59,567 bases of DNA from Trichomonas tenax (Eukaryota; Parabasalia; Trichomonadida; Trichomonadidae), in assembly GCA_023091735.1 (NCBI GenBank), contig JALKBU010000220.1, forward strand, positions 1 through 59,567, read 5' to 3'. Below the pieces are notes generated by a model, which was not told the DNA's origin, ran no database searches, and saw only the letters and a list, made by a program, of their open reading frames with translations. This document shows positions 40,701-50,212 of the stretch, one piece after another (the first letter of the stretch is position 1; every line of letters begins with the position of its first letter). The translations under genes and the position numbers were made by a program.

Positions 40701-43700
40701 ATTGAGTCTTGGACGATTGTTGGAATGAACTGTGCTGTTATAGAGTTAAAGAAGAGAGTGCCTGTCTCAAGATCACTTTTAAGTGCTTTCTCTGTGTATG
40801 CAATGAGAAGAAGAGACAACTGCTTAGAGAGAAGATGTTTAAGGAAAGATGGTCTCTTCTTACCAATGATTGTGCATTTGTTTATGAAATCATCAGTCAT
40901 GAACTTATTATCCGTGAAGACTGATTTAATTGGGACCATGAATGACAGAGCAACACGTGCTGCATGTGCAAATCCAGCAAGTTGCTGCTTCGATGGCGGA
41001 TTTTGTTCGAGAATGATTGCTGCTTCGAGATCAGAATTCGTTTTATCAGTAATATCAATGAGAGACCATTTGAACAAAAGCCAGAAGAGATCTTGAATGG
41101 AGCATCTTGGTGATATTTCGCTGTCCTGAACATTAAATGTCTGCGCGCAGCGTGGAATTGGACAATGAGAAGCCTCAAGCTTTGATTGATGCAAAAATCT
41201 GAAATACTGTCCTCTGAACACGAGGAAATGGGAGAATTGCTCAAGATGATGGAAAAGCTGTCTGTAATGCTCAACGCCATCAATATTGACGAATATTTTT
41301 AGACTTGTATCGAATATTGAAAGAATTTCATCGATTTGCTTCGTTGCTGCCATTTGCGCCGCGTAATCATCGAATGCAGACTGCATTGCAACATGTCTTA
41401 ACATTGTAGCGAAAACAGAAAGTGTTGATTCTTTGTGCGTTAACTTGATGCTCTTCAATTGAAGTGTATTTAAGAAAGAAATGATTGCCTTTGCAAGTGC
41501 AACGATATTGAGCGATGTGAAAATGAACGAAAACGTCTTTAGTTCATCACTGTCCATTTGCGTTGCACATTTTGTCGATTTGTCGATGAGTTCATTGATT
41601 GTTTCAGCTTGTTTCATCCATAATTTGCTGTACTTCGGATCACATCTCTCTGGCGTTGCTGTCGATGTCGCAAACAGGAAAATGAAAATGTTTGAGATCA
41701 ATGAGATATCATATTTCGTCATCGAAGAAACATCATCTAAAGCTTTGCTCATTTTGAGATATGATTTCCTGAGGATCAATAAATAATGAATTAATGGATA
41801 TTCCATCATTTGAACCGTAATTTGATTCAATGCAAATCTCCATAGAAGCTGATAGCGACTTAATGCGGCGTTTTTCAAAGAAATCGTAGGCATTCTATGA
41901 ACAGGACACGTGCTTTCACTCCACGTCGAATACTCTGACAAAATCATAACAATCATTTTCTGTTCGATAGTTGTTGTCTTCTCATCTAAAACATTCGCTA
42001 ACGAAGGTGCATCAGAAGCTCCGGAAATCAAATGAGACAAAATCTTCGAAAGTTCAATGAGCTGAAAACCAATGATGTGTGTTTCAGGGAATGGAGAACA
42101 TAATGCTGTGAACGAAATCAATCCAACACCAGGAAGATTCTTTGCATCGATCAATGAATAATTTCCTTTTGCTATAGAAAGGCAGTAATAATATGTCTGT
42201 ATAATATGATGTAATGGATATGTACTAATTGCAGTTATTCTTTGAATAAATGAGCGTAACTCCGATAAAAGTAAGTTATAAGAATTCGGGAATGTGTAAA
42301 AAATAAGCTGAAATATTAAACTCGAGAGTGCAGCGATATATGCATCATTTGCAATCATGAGAGTGAATAAAGGCAGCAAAATTTCTTCAATTTTTGTATT
42401 GTAATGTAATAAAACTGGAATGAGAGGTAAAATATTCATATCCATACTTTCGCTAAATGGTATTTCATCTAATATTGCTGTTTTGTCGCATTCCATGAGA
42501 TCACCGAAGCTATTGTGTGGCGTATCGAATGTTGTCATCCACTGTTCCATCAATAGTTGACATGTTTTTGTTGCGCTATCGATATCACTTTTGCTTTTTT
42601 GATCAAGTGGAGAATATGGAAGATAATCACGCCAATTCAGCAAATAATACAAAACTAGAACAGGCAATGGTTCCGTCTTTATTTTTTCGAGATGCGAAGG
42701 AACGTCTATATCTAATAATATGTTATTTATATTTGTTATATTCAAACAAAAGTTCGATGATTCATATTGAATGTCATTAAACTTCTTTCCGATGAAATCT
42801 TTGAGAATATTGAGAATCAATTGTATGTGCCTATGAATTCCAGTTGCTGCATTTGTTGGAATGGCTTTTGCATATTCCTGGAAATTACTTAACGGATTTA
42901 ATATTCTCTGAAATGTGATCATAACAACTGCGCTGTATTGACTTGATTGCGTGAGTAATTCAGGAATGTAAGTATCGATAAATGTGGGAAGATCTAAAGC
43001 TGCGATGCTCTCTAAAATTGTTGCTGCTTTGAGTTCGTGGCCTCTCAAACTTACTGAAAATACTCTGGAATAAATCAATTTGATGTAATCGTTTGTTTGT
43101 GGAGACCAGTTGTATCCGAGTTCAGATGGATTTAATGTTGCGATAATATAATCTAAAGCTGCATCGATTTTATGTGGTTTGACTAATCGTTTGAAAACAA
43201 ATCGATCTAAAAATTTAATATAATTTGCATTAACAGGTAAAGGATTCAAATAGTGTATAACACCGATTAACTTCAAAGTGCTTGCCCATGCTGTCTTGTC
43301 TGTTAAGCATTTTTGCGCTCTTGCTTCCAATCTCGATAAAAATTGTCCAGTTTGGATGTTTTTCATATGAGTGATGATTGGATATAAAGAGGTGCATATG
43401 GAATCAATGACTTCACCATTATTTACATATACTGTCATCAATTTGGGGATTAAATCCATGCATGATTTAATTTCTGGATAATTATGCTCTGCGAATGTTA
43501 TTCCTGATACAGATTTGATGTATAGAGTAATATATTGTGGTGCTGACTTCTTTGTAGGAAATTTATTCTTGAATATTTTTGAAAACACAGAAAAACTTAG
43601 CTGAGTGATTCTTTTCATTACGCCGTTGTATTTATTTAGCGCTAGTATAATGATTTTATGCTGAAATGATGTCAATGTCGACGAATTTGAGATTTCAAAA

Positions 43701-44221
43701 ATGCGATTCAAAATTTGTTCGCATGTATTCTCATCCAAAAACGTTGTGTTGTCAAGAATTGAGTATAAAAGTAACGCATATGATACTTCGCTGATAAAAC
43801 CAACAAATAATCCAAGATGATCGAGTTCTTGGTTAAGCGAAGGATAGAATTTCAATATCGAATGTTGTTGTTTTTCGATTTTTGGTTCAGATCCGAATAT
43901 CCTTGGAAAGAAAATATCGAGAGTTTTCACTACTTTTGGTAAATCTGAAACTGCAAGTGACGAAAACGTTTGCAAAAGCATCGAAAAAGTTGTATTTTTT
44001 GGTGGAAATTCCGACAGAGACTTCAAAAATTGTTCGGAATAGCTTTTAAGTTCTCTCCTTGCTGTGATAGATTTGAAATTTATGGCCATTTGCAGGAGAT
44101 TCTTCCCCATATTCGAAATCTCATTGCAGGAGTGTGTAAGAAAGGCATCCATGACATCTCCTTGTTCATTTTCGTTGAAAACACCTTTTAAATCAAAAGA
44201 TTTTCGCCTTTCTTTCCTCAT
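37796..44221 (-). CDS. Very large Furry/Tao3-like cell morphogenesis protein, 2,141 aa
   Basis: The protein is a giant helical solenoid. It has the size and alternating helical layout of the Furry family (fungal Tao3/Mor2, animal FRY), which scaffold NDR/LATS kinases in cell polarity and morphogenesis. The best recognised parts are the opening block of about 150 residues (FPPKNTTFSMLLQTFSSLAV, DIFFPRIFG) and the central PLWQNLIEYSHSPETNAKYL region, where Furry proteins have a PLW-x(n)-L core. I have not found a single diagnostic motif, so a huge unrelated HEAT protein remains possible. The C-terminus (after about 2080) is acidic and charged. The start is at 44221, directly after TGTCATA. Four regularly spaced TGWCATGTAAA-type elements lie within 80 bp upstream. 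Confidence 0.5.
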   Translation of the reverse strand: MRKERRKSFDLKGVFNENEQGDVMDAFLTHSCNEISNMGKNLLQMAINFKSITARRELKSYSEQFLKSLSEFPPKNTTFSMLLQTFSSLAVSDLPKVVKTLDIFFPRIFGSEPKIEKQQHSILKFYPSLNQELDHLGLFVGFISEVSYALLLYSILDNTTFLDENTCEQILNRIFEISNSSTLTSFQHKIIILALNKYNGVMKRITQLSFSVFSKIFKNKFPTKKSAPQYITLYIKSVSGITFAEHNYPEIKSCMDLIPKLMTVYVNNGEVIDSICTSLYPIITHMKNIQTGQFLSRLEARAQKCLTDKTAWASTLKLIGVIHYLNPLPVNANYIKFLDRFVFKRLVKPHKIDAALDYIIATLNPSELGYNWSPQTNDYIKLIYSRVFSVSLRGHELKAATILESIAALDLPTFIDTYIPELLTQSSQYSAVVMITFQRILNPLSNFQEYAKAIPTNAATGIHRHIQLILNILKDFIGKKFNDIQYESSNFCLNITNINNILLDIDVPSHLEKIKTEPLPVLVLYYLLNWRDYLPYSPLDQKSKSDIDSATKTCQLLMEQWMTTFDTPHNSFGDLMECDKTAILDEIPFSESMDMNILPLIPVLLHYNTKIEEILLPLFTLMIANDAYIAALSSLIFQLIFYTFPNSYNLLLSELRSFIQRITAISTYPLHHIIQTYYYCLSIAKGNYSLIDAKNLPGVGLISFTALCSPFPETHIIGFQLIELSKILSHLISGASDAPSLANVLDEKTTTIEQKMIVMILSEYSTWSESTCPVHRMPTISLKNAALSRYQLLWRFALNQITVQMMEYPLIHYLLILRKSYLKMSKALDDVSSMTKYDISLISNIFIFLFATSTATPERCDPKYSKLWMKQAETINELIDKSTKCATQMDSDELKTFSFIFTSLNIVALAKAIISFLNTLQLKSIKLTHKESTLSVFATMLRHVAMQSAFDDYAAQMAATKQIDEILSIFDTSLKIFVNIDGVEHYRQLFHHLEQFSHFLVFRGQYFRFLHQSKLEASHCPIPRCAQTFNVQDSEISPRCSIQDLFWLLFKWSLIDITDKTNSDLEAAIILEQNPPSKQQLAGFAHAARVALSFMVPIKSVFTDNKFMTDDFINKCTIIGKKRPSFLKHLLSKQLSLLLIAYTEKALKSDLETGTLFFNSITAQFIPTIVQDSMIYSHNTFIKNMSTTTPGKLTSFDVEFTQLIYRETGTLLLLDLLYLMHSDVSVRQNAMRMLGQVFPVICLFHNNGNTALAAPFMSFISKMVNTVSTQNMTLRIENAVELSKQCSIAFRYVTEQFLSRAFIALPSAPLNRRACSREQLLMIIRPWLTHVVFDLKSRTIMQSPSRFFVYFSPYSFVNDLIMCNMHVSPYTSLLPLWQNLIEYSHSPETNAKYLAITLIDIAVYKPETRKLITFILTYIYRLQPQTVNILVNLLNYSSWYFYNVQLGKYEEIYDMNEFAAINKRKDKSDKKEDVYSESVKFALQSLKELAKEDILPFIDEFNVIISFCLTHIHMKDAFDLLSVVASGLNDSFSAGSPECLWNLCELLARINSVQFDVLRFVPSDSDTPLRALQKRVVSISDLLSLFIKIYSFIPTNNDEDNLQDYFMLWGLSCGDLRTASTALNLYSSAYTLNDNTSIFHILESTCIVIRCLIDSDMSVQTVEHVSDYVCSVFRSISTTIKKDNTISSVELLLLPICILSLDGPLCNKIVNDALSLIVTIISGGIFDKKSKNTVTEASINSFITECGIPLVDLKDVLMNVMMKCKSTSHIIDFLMQIPRIPKKFLSKDSDYSLYAVALSPFMCCAIEDPLLFTKFCDFSAFSESVSKISTLFPDTELFNLFDQFSRGQISNAQRFASDLIKDIMPVSEETIFISASKIYSTCVMWSPQLSVNCIYDLCAGIMTFCPNANNFYALLNFTSEATINQYLGDFPRKVAFLQTVTNFSEKNQISIVHEESKSDDRFNSEFIKYFTFVQSKMSSQLHASIKNKTELIQIRFDSIAKFPPMFPLEQGFKNSSIIEDVASICRQVQVNPQTNWALSVYMSQDFTEDKADADETPPLDYSVNYESLIEGIIESITPDIEETPQEEETSKKKESEPETKIQNQTNETEVFMMTSDVFLPPESLLDEIVSFVMKRENSNVY

Positions 44222-44222
44222 T

Positions 44223-44299
44223 TATGACATTTTGTCATGTAAATACAATTTTGGCGCGTAAAGCAATTTTTGACATATAAACTAAAATTGTCATGTAAA
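44223..44299 (-). promoter_or_regulatory. Four evenly spaced TGWCATGTAAA-type elements
   Basis: Elements end at 44243 (TGTCATGTAAA), 44262 (TGGCGCGTAAA), 44281 (TGACATATAAA) and 44299 (TGTCATGTAAA). The spacing is 19, 19 and 18 bases. An initiator-like TGTCATA (complement at 44223-44229) is adjacent to the Furry-like start codon. Confidence 0.55.
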
Positions 44300-44734
44300 T
44301 AATTGAGCGAATGATATTTAACCCAACTAAAGTTATATTGGAAAAAGTGAAACCAATAATGAGCTTTATCTAATGCTAAAATCTTGCAAGGATTTAGAAA
44401 TTTGATGCAAAAAGACAAAAAATTAATTAATAAAAGCTTAGCCAAAAGTAAAATTATAAATAAATAATATATGAATATAGAAAAATTTATCACATCCTCC
44501 AAAATCAAACTTAATGAAGGAAAATTTAGCTATAGTTATATTATAAAAAATGAATTAATAAATGAGTATTAATTAAATATTGCAAAATTAAACATATCCT
44601 CCAAAATCAATGTTCAATCAAAAGAATTCAGCGATAATTATTTAGCAAAAAGTGAAATACACATAATGTTATATCTATTTCGTAGATAATACAAAAATCT
44701 GAAAAATTCGTTTGAAACTTCAAAAAGAAAAATA
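44300..44734. other. AT-rich spacer between divergent genes
   Basis: Contains a repeated CATATCCTCCAAAATCAA / CACATCCTCCAAAATCAA pair (about 44490 and 44593), roughly 100 bp apart, within otherwise featureless AT-rich DNA. Confidence 0.4.
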
Positions 44735-46309
44735 ATGAGTTTCTATCCTCAGGACGTTCCTCGTCTCAACATCTCTCCGAGGCCTCCTGCAGGATTGCCC
44801 AGCAGCCACTCTTCGCGCTCCATTCGCCAGAAAGCGTTCTACGAAGCCCAACAAGGAGAAACTCTTGGACCTAAAGTTGCTCCTGTGAGAAGAAACCAGA
44901 TAAAATTGTCACAGAGAGTGATGACTGCTGCAAAAGAGGACAAGAAGGTCTACGGGCAGTGGCTAGATCACTGGGATCACGATCCAGGCATCAAAAGGTA
45001 TTTGATGATCAAAGATATAACAATTAAATACGCAGGATATTCAAAAGCACAACTCGACGACGTTTTTGGGCACTCTAGTGAACTTGTTTTCATGCATATT
45101 TGCGTTTTTCTTAGATGGAATTATCAATCATTGTGTTCTGTCGCTTTACAAATGAAATGCTTACAAGTTTTCTTTAAAGCATCATCAGAATATTGCTACG
45201 CTGAACATTTCTTCTTAAAAGGAGGAGTCGAAATTCTTTTGTATTATATTGGACGCCAGAAAGATCTTTCAGACGATGACACACTTGAAGTCGTTAGGAC
45301 ACTTGTCGCTTTATCAGAACACGGTCCAAATGCTATCCAATATATCTGCGAAGGAAAGTTTATTCACATTTTCCTTGATGCGTTACCCGACTTTAAATCA
45401 CAAGAAATTAATAACCTTGCGATCGTTTTACTCGTTCAACTCACTGAGGGTAATCTGCAGTATGCAGAATCCTTCACAAATGCACTACTTGCCAAATTCT
45501 TATTCATTCAATCAAATCTCAACGCATTATATACAGCAGCTCGTGTTTTCAGATTACTTTTTGTTCCAGAAATTGCTGCTGAAACGGATATCAAGAATCA
45601 TATATCAGAATTCCTGATCCTCCCATCGAGTGAATCAATAGATGTTCAGCGTGAAGCTGTTGCTATATTCTATGTTTTGATTGAAAATGCAAATCCGATC
45701 CGAAGAAAATATATTCTTGACACATTGCTAGAATTGATTTCTGTCAACTTAGAAGAACTTCCACCTCATGTCTTAGATGCAAAGATGAGGCAGCAGACAT
45801 TCGCTTTGAAATGCATACAAGCTATCGCTTCAAACATGAAAGAAGCGTATCATGCATTCCTTCCAATGATTCATAAATTTTTACCAATATTAGTGAGAAA
45901 CTTGGCAAATGTCAGAAACTTTTCATCACAGAAAGCAGCTTGCAGCGCCATCGGAAGTATATGTGGTGCTATTCCTGTTATGAAAGTATATCTATGCAAT
46001 GCAATTCCAAGGGATTGGGTTGATCAAATTGTTGCAAATCCACATAGTTTCTGCATTAATCTCAACCAAACACAAATCGATACTTTTTCAAGTATTGAAT
46101 CTTCTCAGTTCTTCTTTGACAACGGATTTGAGTATATTCTTGACGGAAAATATTCCAGACATTCTGAAAAGCATGTTGCATCAACTCCAAGAATATTTAT
46201 ACCAAGGAGAGTTACAACTGCTGTAACACCAATCAGACAGTCGATTATTTTGCGTGATTCACCAATGAAGTTTAATCTCATTACTGATAATTCTTCTGTT
46301 GTTTTGTAA
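44735..46309 (+). CDS. ARMH1-like armadillo-type helical protein
   Basis: From about residue 72 the protein follows the ARMH1 (armadillo-like helical domain containing 1) pattern. The segment QWLDHWDHDPGIKRYLMIKD parallels the QEWDNAGKVARSHILDKF start of animal ARMH1. Then come LVFMHICVFLRWNYQSLC, the GGVEILLYYIG block, and LQYAESFTNALLAKF, where ARMH1 has the equivalent strings. The first 70 residues are a Pro/Ser/Arg-rich disordered leader, and the tail carries another basic stretch. In animals ARMH1 is poorly characterised and its tissue pattern points to motile cilia. Length 524 aa against about 440 in human. The gene starts at an ATG after A-rich leader DNA. Confidence 0.7.
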   Translation: MSFYPQDVPRLNISPRPPAGLPSSHSSRSIRQKAFYEAQQGETLGPKVAPVRRNQIKLSQRVMTAAKEDKKVYGQWLDHWDHDPGIKRYLMIKDITIKYAGYSKAQLDDVFGHSSELVFMHICVFLRWNYQSLCSVALQMKCLQVFFKASSEYCYAEHFFLKGGVEILLYYIGRQKDLSDDDTLEVVRTLVALSEHGPNAIQYICEGKFIHIFLDALPDFKSQEINNLAIVLLVQLTEGNLQYAESFTNALLAKFLFIQSNLNALYTAARVFRLLFVPEIAAETDIKNHISEFLILPSSESIDVQREAVAIFYVLIENANPIRRKYILDTLLELISVNLEELPPHVLDAKMRQQTFALKCIQAIASNMKEAYHAFLPMIHKFLPILVRNLANVRNFSSQKAACSAIGSICGAIPVMKVYLCNAIPRDWVDQIVANPHSFCINLNQTQIDTFSSIESSQFFFDNGFEYILDGKYSRHSEKHVASTPRIFIPRRVTTAVTPIRQSIILRDSPMKFNLITDNSSVVL

Positions 46310-47008
46310 TTTGTATATAGTTATAAATGTTTGTATTGTCTATTTTTACAAAAATCATTATCACTAAAATATTGATAAAAGTTGAAGTGCATCATGTTGT
46401 TCTATATGACAATGTACAGGGTAGAGTCCAAGTGTTCAAATGAAGTTTTGGGGTTTTGGCAGCAAAAGCTCCGATCATCATTTATTTACACATTTTTTTG
46501 ATAATTTAAGGTTAATTGATTTTCACAAATTTTTAGTTATATTTAGATAAAATATAAATAATGATAGCCAATTATAAAATAAAATTTTTAAAACTGTCAT
46601 AATTTTTTTTCTGTTTAGTCAATCAATCATAAAATTATGAAAATAGTAATAGCAATAGAAGTGTATTATAATACTAAAAAGAGAATGACATGTTTGCCAA
46701 ATTTCCAAAAATAACATGAAACACATATTCTCCATATGTAATGAATTTTAAATCAAAAATAATAATCAAAATTTGAAAATAGCAAAACAATAAATTTTAA
46801 AATTTCACAAAATGACTTAAAATCCATCATCTCTATATAATTATGGTATATATTTAGAATAAAAACAAAAATATCAAAATTTCAAAAAAATGAATCTAAA
46901 GATTTCGAAAAATAACTTGAAGAATAATATCTACGTCTAAAAAAGAATCTTAATTTAAAATAACAATAAAAAGTAAAATCAAAATTCAAAATAACTTGAT
47001 TTTTTTAT
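46310..47008. other. Intergenic stretch, no gene recognised
   Basis: About 700 bp with very high AT content. No repeat, RNA gene or supported frame. Confidence 0.45.
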
Positions 47009-49213
47009 ATGGGTTGTATAATTTCGACACCAGCGAAGATACAACCGTATAACAACAACAAAAAGGAGCTGAACAAGCAGCAGAAACCATCGGACACTGG
47101 CAGACAAACGCCGAAATTGGAGAAAGTTGATCCAAACAAAGAATATTTCAATCAAATCACGGCAGAAGTCAATACATTGAAGTGCCCGCCTGGAATGGCG
47201 CCGGTTGTATGCTTGACAGCGGACAGTTTCCCAATAGTTTTGTCAGAATTGTCGTTAGCGGACGAAGAAGTCGTCGAAATACAATTACCGATTGTCACTG
47301 CGTCTGCATCGGATAAAGGAAGAGTTGGGTGCATTTCGCACATTTACTTTTTAGTTGATACAATATTTTTAGCGGAAGACAACTTGATTTTGTTTTACAA
47401 CATGCTATCGTGGCTGGCACGGAAAAATATACTGAATTGCAAAATATTATTAATAGGAAAAGGCGCAACTTTTAAAGAATCAATTCATTCTTGCTTTCAG
47501 ACGCAAGGAATTTCAGCACACGTGGGAACAATGGATTCAGACTTCTTCAACTATTCTCTCATTATCATAGCTTCTGACACAGACTTATCAGTGAATAATT
47601 ATTATCAAAAGCTCAAAGATTATGTCGCTAATGGCGGTGGTTTGCTTTGCCTCTATGCGCCACCGCTCGACGAATCAGGATCAGAAACAGAAATGAATTT
47701 ATTTTTAATGGAGTTTGGATTAGCTTATTCTCTTTGTATTTTGAATCCACACTCAACAAGTAGGAATGTTATCTCTATAACGTCGTGTTTTGAGATGGTT
47801 AATTACTGTCATCTCATTCCAATGGCTGAAGATTTTAAATATTTAGCATCACAGACAGATTTAGATACAGCACAGCTGGATGACTTAGTTACAGCTCTGC
47901 GATACCATGTTATTATGTGCGGACCCGAACAATATGAAATTCTCAATGATATTCTTCAACATGCTTATAATCATCTTATGAACACAGGATATCGAACAGA
48001 GCAAGGCCTGTGTCCCCTCATTAGCCACTGCATCATGTCCACGTTCATTCCTGATCTTATATCGAAACTTCCTGCAAAATATATCAAAGCTTCTCCCGAT
48101 GCTGAAGATTTTCCTGGATTATGCCCAGAATCAGCTGTTAGCAATCATGAGCTTGAAGTTAGACTCCACGAGGAAAGCTGGATATCTACAGGTCTCTGGC
48201 TTCCTGCTGGAACTGTTGGTGAAGTTATAACAGGCGAAAATCAAGAAAAACTTTTCAGCATTCAAGTCGGCTCTCACACAGAGTCACTACTTTCGAGGCA
48301 AGGCCCATGGAAGCGTTGGCCTGTTGTTTATCAGATGTTTGACTTAGATCCTTCGGGAACAACGCAGATCGCTTCTCCATTCGGTGGAATTGTTTATATA
48401 ACAGTCAGAGAATTATCAGAAAATGACGAAACAAGAGTTAAACTAAAATTCAACGGATTCGCTCGTCATCCACGCGCTGTCATAGGAAAGCCCGAAATCT
48501 GGGAGCAAAGCAAGAACTTTGAAGTCCCGTGGGGCGAAATGTGCTCAAAGACAGTCATTTTCACAATGCCAACAAGTGAACTTCGAAAGGTCAACGATAT
48601 TGATGCTGTTCTCACACATGTCGATGAAATTGTTACTCACGTCATCGAGTTCATGAACGCATCAATGAATAGACCGTACAGAGTTGTTTTCGATCTGCAG
48701 CTTCCTGGAAACAAAGCAGAATCGGAATATCCGATTGTCCTTGACATCAAGGACTTGGATGACATCATAAATAACTACAGCAAACCAACTGTTGCCATGT
48801 TCGAGCTTATCGCAAGAGTTGCTTTGCTGTCAATCAGAGAAGCATACTTCGATTCGCTCGTTGAGAACGCGATTTCAAATCTTGTTGCTTGCATCATTTT
48901 CAACGAGTTTTTCCCCGGTTTTGATCCGAATATATTTAAGGATTACACATTCCCTCCTTTGTTTGCTAAACTTTGGGTTCTTCATCAGCATATTAACAAA
49001 GACTTAATCAAAGACTTGCTCGCTTTATCACAGGCTCCAGACGCTCCTTTCTTCGACAGTGATGAAGATATGTGGACGCAATTCGTCAAAGATGTCTCTG
49101 TCATCGGAAAATATAACTTCACTAAACTTCTTGAGAGTGTAAGACCAATACCTCTTAACTTATCGAAGACTCTTCAAGAGTTACCAAATCCACCAATTCG
49201 TGTTTGTAATTAA
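47009..49213 (+). CDS. TCAF-family (TRPM8 channel-associated factor-like) protein, probably N-myristoylated
   Basis: The middle of the protein matches TCAF/FAM115. A beta-sandwich begins at ESWISTGLWLPAG (389-401), continues with the HTESLLSRQGPWKRW block, and ends in PFGGIVYITV (about 458-467). Then come WEQSKNFEVPWGEM and TMPTSEL, where human TCAF has NPGPWGEL and TVPTANL. The N-terminal half shows the paired Rossmann-like GGGLLCLY segment also seen in TCAF. In the family this is followed by an M60-like gluzincin domain; here no HExxH-type zinc motif is seen, so it should be non-enzymatic. The first residues MGCIISTP carry Gly2 and Cys3, a classic N-myristoylation plus palmitoylation start, suggesting membrane anchoring. 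In animals TCAF proteins modulate the TRPM8 channel. Confidence 0.8.
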   Translation: MGCIISTPAKIQPYNNNKKELNKQQKPSDTGRQTPKLEKVDPNKEYFNQITAEVNTLKCPPGMAPVVCLTADSFPIVLSELSLADEEVVEIQLPIVTASASDKGRVGCISHIYFLVDTIFLAEDNLILFYNMLSWLARKNILNCKILLIGKGATFKESIHSCFQTQGISAHVGTMDSDFFNYSLIIIASDTDLSVNNYYQKLKDYVANGGGLLCLYAPPLDESGSETEMNLFLMEFGLAYSLCILNPHSTSRNVISITSCFEMVNYCHLIPMAEDFKYLASQTDLDTAQLDDLVTALRYHVIMCGPEQYEILNDILQHAYNHLMNTGYRTEQGLCPLISHCIMSTFIPDLISKLPAKYIKASPDAEDFPGLCPESAVSNHELEVRLHEESWISTGLWLPAGTVGEVITGENQEKLFSIQVGSHTESLLSRQGPWKRWPVVYQMFDLDPSGTTQIASPFGGIVYITVRELSENDETRVKLKFNGFARHPRAVIGKPEIWEQSKNFEVPWGEMCSKTVIFTMPTSELRKVNDIDAVLTHVDEIVTHVIEFMNASMNRPYRVVFDLQLPGNKAESEYPIVLDIKDLDDIINNYSKPTVAMFELIARVALLSIREAYFDSLVENAISNLVACIIFNEFFPGFDPNIFKDYTFPPLFAKLWVLHQHINKDLIKDLLALSQAPDAPFFDSDEDMWTQFVKDVSVIGKYNFTKLLESVRPIPLNLSKTLQELPNPPIRVCN

Positions 49214-49612
49214 AATTATCATTTATAACTTATTTGATGTTCATCTCCATAATTAATTAACAAACGTGCATTTTTATTTACCCAGGTATAGCTATTATGT
49301 GTTTAGATATGTATGATATGTTTTTGTTAAAATCTGGAAAGCTATGTATCAATTTGAATAATAAATAAGCTTATTCAATGATACATATAAATACATCACA
49401 TATAGAGACTACTGCATACTGGTAAGTTTTCAAATAACATATTAAAATAGCTATTTTTAATGAGTTTTCCATATTGCAGAAAAGTGATGTCTATCGTCGT
49501 GACGGTCCCTTCATAAAAAATTAGAAATGCAATTTTTGTCAGTATTGTTTACATGACAAATGTCAAAAACACTATAAATGAAGTGTCATTTTGACACCTA
49601 TTTTTGATAAAA
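49214..49612 (+). promoter_or_regulatory. Upstream region of the Rab gene with TTTACATGACA element
   Basis: An exact TTTACATGACA lies at 49548-49558, 55 bp before the start codon. AGTGTCATTTTGACACC follows at about 49583-49598, itself a small palindrome around TGTCA. The rest of the 400-bp spacer is featureless. Confidence 0.5.
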
Positions 49613-50212
49613 ATGAATAATGATAATGTTTACAAAGTTGTCGTTGTAGGAGAGACGTGTGTTGGCAAGACAGCGATCTTGACACGCCTCCTCGCAGACA
49701 GCTTCGAGAATGAAGGACAGCCGACTATTGGTGTCGAATTTAAAACGTATAATACTTTAGTTGATGGGGAATCGCGAAGATTGCAAATCTGGGACACTGC
49801 TGGACAGGAACGGTTTAGATCTGTGTCACGTCCTTACTTTAGAAACGCTGTAGGAGCCTTATTCGTTTTCGATTTGACATCTAGAAAGAGTTTCGAAGGG
49901 ATAACCCTTTGGCTCAACGATTTCCAGAAGCTTGGGTACCCCAATGCAGTTAGATATCTCGTTGGAAATAAAGTCGATTTAGAAGAAAACAGAGCTGTAG
50001 GAATGCAGGAAGCCAATAATTTCGCCCTAGAGAATAAGATGGAGTACATCGAAACATCCGCTGCAACAGGGTGCAATATTAGCGATCTTTTCCTTAGAAT
50101 GGCGTACAAAATTAACTCTGAAATGAAATCAGGAAGGTTAGTGATGCCAACATTGTATTCTGCCGATGCATTGCGGGCTCCTATAGCAGAAGAAAAATCA
50201 TCATGTTGTTAG
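49613..50212 (+). CDS. Rab family small GTPase
   Basis: The start is the ATG at 49613; the frame opens three codons earlier with TTG. All G boxes are present: GETCVGKT at 13-20, Thr38 in PTIGVEF, WDTAGQE at 60-66, GNKVDL and ETSA. Rab-specific elements include the F/Y-rich switch regions (RFRSVSRPYFRNAVGA) and a C-terminal Ser-Ser-Cys-Cys, the prenylation motif for geranylgeranyl attachment. The protein regulates vesicle traffic; which compartment is uncertain, since trichomonads have large Rab families with many lineage-specific members. Its P-loop has Cys-Val before GKT, where Ser/Gly are more usual, but nothing removes activity. Confidence 0.92.
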   Translation: MNNDNVYKVVVVGETCVGKTAILTRLLADSFENEGQPTIGVEFKTYNTLVDGESRRLQIWDTAGQERFRSVSRPYFRNAVGALFVFDLTSRKSFEGITLWLNDFQKLGYPNAVRYLVGNKVDLEENRAVGMQEANNFALENKMEYIETSAATGCNISDLFLRMAYKINSEMKSGRLVMPTLYSADALRAPIAEEKSSCC

